NCBI RefSeq assembly: GCF_026460885.1
Contig: NZ_JAOVZW010000013.1
Location: forward strand, 248,001-312,000
Direction of reading: 5' to 3'
DNA: 64,000 nucleotides
Source of the DNA: Chryseobacterium formosum
GTDB taxonomy: Bacteria; Bacteroidota; Bacteroidia; Flavobacteriales; Weeksellaceae
The translations under genes were made by a program, and so were the position numbers. Below, piece by piece: positions 62,689 through 64,000 of the stretch; the first letter of the stretch is position 1; each line of letters begins with the position of its first letter. Below the pieces are notes generated by a model. That model saw nothing but the letters and a program-made list of their open reading frames with translations, had not been told where the DNA came from and did no database searches.

Positions 62689-62700
62689 AAATAGGGTCAA

Positions 62701-63147
62701 ATAAGAGTATTAAATTATAAGGGTTGCAAAGGTGTACAATTTCATCAATCTTTATTTCTGAATGGATATTCAATGTCCTCAACATGATTTTGCCTGATGA
62801 AAATGTTCAATGAAATAAATCATTATTTTCTAAGTTTTCTCAGAGATATCAATATCAAGAACTCAAAAAAAATGATGTCCTATATATTTTGACTTTAAAA
62901 AATAATGGTATCCGACTTTAACGTGATCCTCCTGAAATCACTAAACAAAAACTACACCAGCATTTTAATGACCAATTAGGATAGAAATGTCGCCGTGTCT
63001 TAGAAGTTTTTAAGATTCTCTTATTTGGAATTCATTCTTTTAGTTAAAAATAAATAATGACTCGCACCTGTCATAAAAATGTGAAAATTATGATGGAAAT
63101 TTTTGATTTTTTCACAATTATGGTTTTATTTTTGAAAGACAGTAGAT
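62701..63147. promoter_or_regulatory. Intergenic region with response-regulator promoter
   Basis: 447 bases, no gene. TTG (63103-63105), 21 bases, TATTTTTG (63127-63134) form a good promoter 14 bases before the response-regulator start. GTGAAAA (63081-63087) and TTTTCAC (about 63108-63114) form an inverted pair around the -33 box. The kinase promoter on the minus strand is not clear. Confidence 0.5.
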
Positions 63148-63510
63148 ATGAGAAAGATTTTTTTAGTTGAAGATGATCAGGCAATAAGAGAGGTACTTGA
63201 AATGGTTCTGTCCTCTGAAAATTATGATGTACAATCGTTTTCAACGGTCAGTGCATTTACGCAGAGAGATAGCAATGTAACTCCTGACCTTTACATTTTT
63301 GATGTGATGCTACCTGACGGATCTGGTATCGATCTATGCGATGAAATTAAAAATGATGTAGACAACAAAGATATTCCTATTATCATCATGAGTGCTCACG
63401 CAACACTAGATCATATCTGTCAAAGTTGTGATCCTGACGATTTTATTCCAAAACCGTTTGACATTGACGCACTCCTTTTGAAAGTGCATGAGATCATTGG
63501 AAATAAATAA
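63148..63510 (+). CDS. Single-domain response regulator
   Basis: 120 residues, receiver only: acidic pocket EDD (8-10), phospho-acceptor Asp52 in IFDVMLPDGSG, switch Ser in IIMSAHA, Lys in IPKPFD. No output domain, so it acts by protein contact. Divergent neighbour is the GAF-PAS kinase, a plausible partner. Confidence 0.93.
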   Translation: MRKIFLVEDDQAIREVLEMVLSSENYDVQSFSTVSAFTQRDSNVTPDLYIFDVMLPDGSGIDLCDEIKNDVDNKDIPIIIMSAHATLDHICQSCDPDDFIPKPFDIDALLLKVHEIIGNK

Positions 63511-63541
63511 ATGTTTTTTCTTTTATGAATTGATATTTCGA

Positions 63542-63934
63542 TTATTTCTTATCTCTATTGATGTAGATTAATCTTTCGCTGAACTGAATTAGAATGACAC
63601 CACAGATGAAAAAAGCAAATATAAATTTGTACTGTAAAAATACGGTCAATATCATTGAAATAAGTTCATTACTAATGAAACTTATAAACAGCGGAATGCT
63701 TATCAGTGATAACACGGAGATTAAGCCATAGATCTTGATGTTAAGTCGGCGCTGTTGTTTTGATTCGATGTTCCGGATGATGTTCTGCGAAAATCCCAAT
63801 GAAAAACTATCGGTGTTTTCTTTCTCAAGATGACTGTCCAGAAAATCATAAACTTCCGAATCAGATTCCGACGTTTCCTGATAATTGTAATTTGCTTTTT
63901 GCTCTTCGGTGCTATTTTTTCTAGGGGTATCCAT
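63542..63934 (-). CDS. Hypothetical membrane protein next to an ECF sigma gene
   Basis: 130 residues: acidic N-terminal half (YDFLDSHLEKENTDSFSLGF), two membrane spans (about 68-90 and 100-120). It overlaps the end of a sigma gene by 14 bases, so it probably acts as its membrane-bound partner (anti-sigma-like); I see no named domain. Confidence 0.75.
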   Translation of the reverse strand: MDTPRKNSTEEQKANYNYQETSESDSEVYDFLDSHLEKENTDSFSLGFSQNIIRNIESKQQRRLNIKIYGLISVLSLISIPLFISFISNELISMILTVFLQYKFIFAFFICGVILIQFSERLIYINRDKK

Positions 63935-64000
63935 CTTTCTGTAATTTTTCTTTTAATAATTTTCTGGCCCGCAGAAGATACACTTTTATAGTTCCTTCCG
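63921..64000 (-). CDS. ECF sigma factor, C-terminal end (rest outside window)
   Basis: The last 25 codons before a TAG read EGTIKVYLLRARKLLKEKLQ, the recognition-helix end of sigma region 4. Cut by the right edge. Overlaps the start of the following membrane-protein gene, implying coupled translation. Confidence 0.85.
   Translation of the reverse strand, partial: EGTIKVYLLRARKLLKEKLQKDGYP

Noticed and set aside
1..64000. CRISPR arrays, rRNA or tRNA genes
   Set aside because: No regularly spaced repeats or recognisable RNA gene sequence was seen while reading the window.

Overview
The window is low-GC DNA from a Bacteroidota bacterium, most likely Chryseobacterium or a close Flavobacteriia relative. 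The evidence is a CTnDOT-type tra set, a SusC/SusD pair, TAnnTTTG-type promoters and protein sequences that read as Chryseobacterium/Elizabethkingia-like throughout. I saw no rRNA, tRNA or CRISPR array.

Bases 1 to about 27.8 kb are an integrative conjugative element. From the left: the C-terminal part of a tyrosine integrase cut by the window edge, two small DNA-binding-type proteins, an SSB, a DUF932 protein and a frameshifted radC-like gene. Next comes a leftward transfer operon (traA, a traB/C-type gene, traD, E, F, G, I, J, K, L, M, N, O, Q; no traH or traP seen), then a structured non-coding region that looks like oriT, then mobA and mobB (relaxase). A cargo block (HxlR regulator, VOC protein, FAD monooxygenase, AraC regulator) sits between mobB and the coupling-protein gene mobC. 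After mobC come a GAF histidine kinase, topoisomerase III and a DUF3945 protein. Neither attachment site can be placed: the left end is outside the window and the right end is not obvious.

From 28 to 36 kb a leftward cluster encodes an ECF sigma factor, a FecR anti-sigma factor, an STN-domain SusC transporter, a SusD lipoprotein and a secreted glycerophosphodiester phosphodiesterase. This is a self-regulated nutrient-uptake locus. From 35.7 to 42.9 kb lies a DNA-damage type module: dinB, a second dnaE and a small frame-disrupted gene on one strand; a LexA-like XRE/S24 repressor, an AlkB-like oxygenase, a small protein and a DJ-1/PfpI protein on the other. A perfect palindrome overlies the repressor start. 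Both DinB and AlkB carry sliding-clamp-type motifs.

From 43 to 64 kb the content is mixed: a membrane-tailed exonuclease VII large-subunit-like protein followed by a histone H1-like gene, three oxidoreductase or regulator pairs, a Crp regulator, a retropepsin-like protease, a CDF transporter, DUF421, DUF4142 and ceramidase-like proteins, two-component signalling proteins, and the start of an ECF sigma/membrane-protein pair at the right edge. Several genes here are remnants: a truncated outer-membrane transporter, a truncated luciferase-like oxidoreductase, the tail of a DASH cryptochrome, and a scrap of a duplicated secreted-protein gene.

Two patterns deserve most attention. One is a 23-base identical sequence followed by a hairpin terminator whose stem changes while its pairing is kept, present at 13.1 kb (minus) and 43.0 kb (plus). 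The other is the clamp-linked damage-response module with its palindromic operator.
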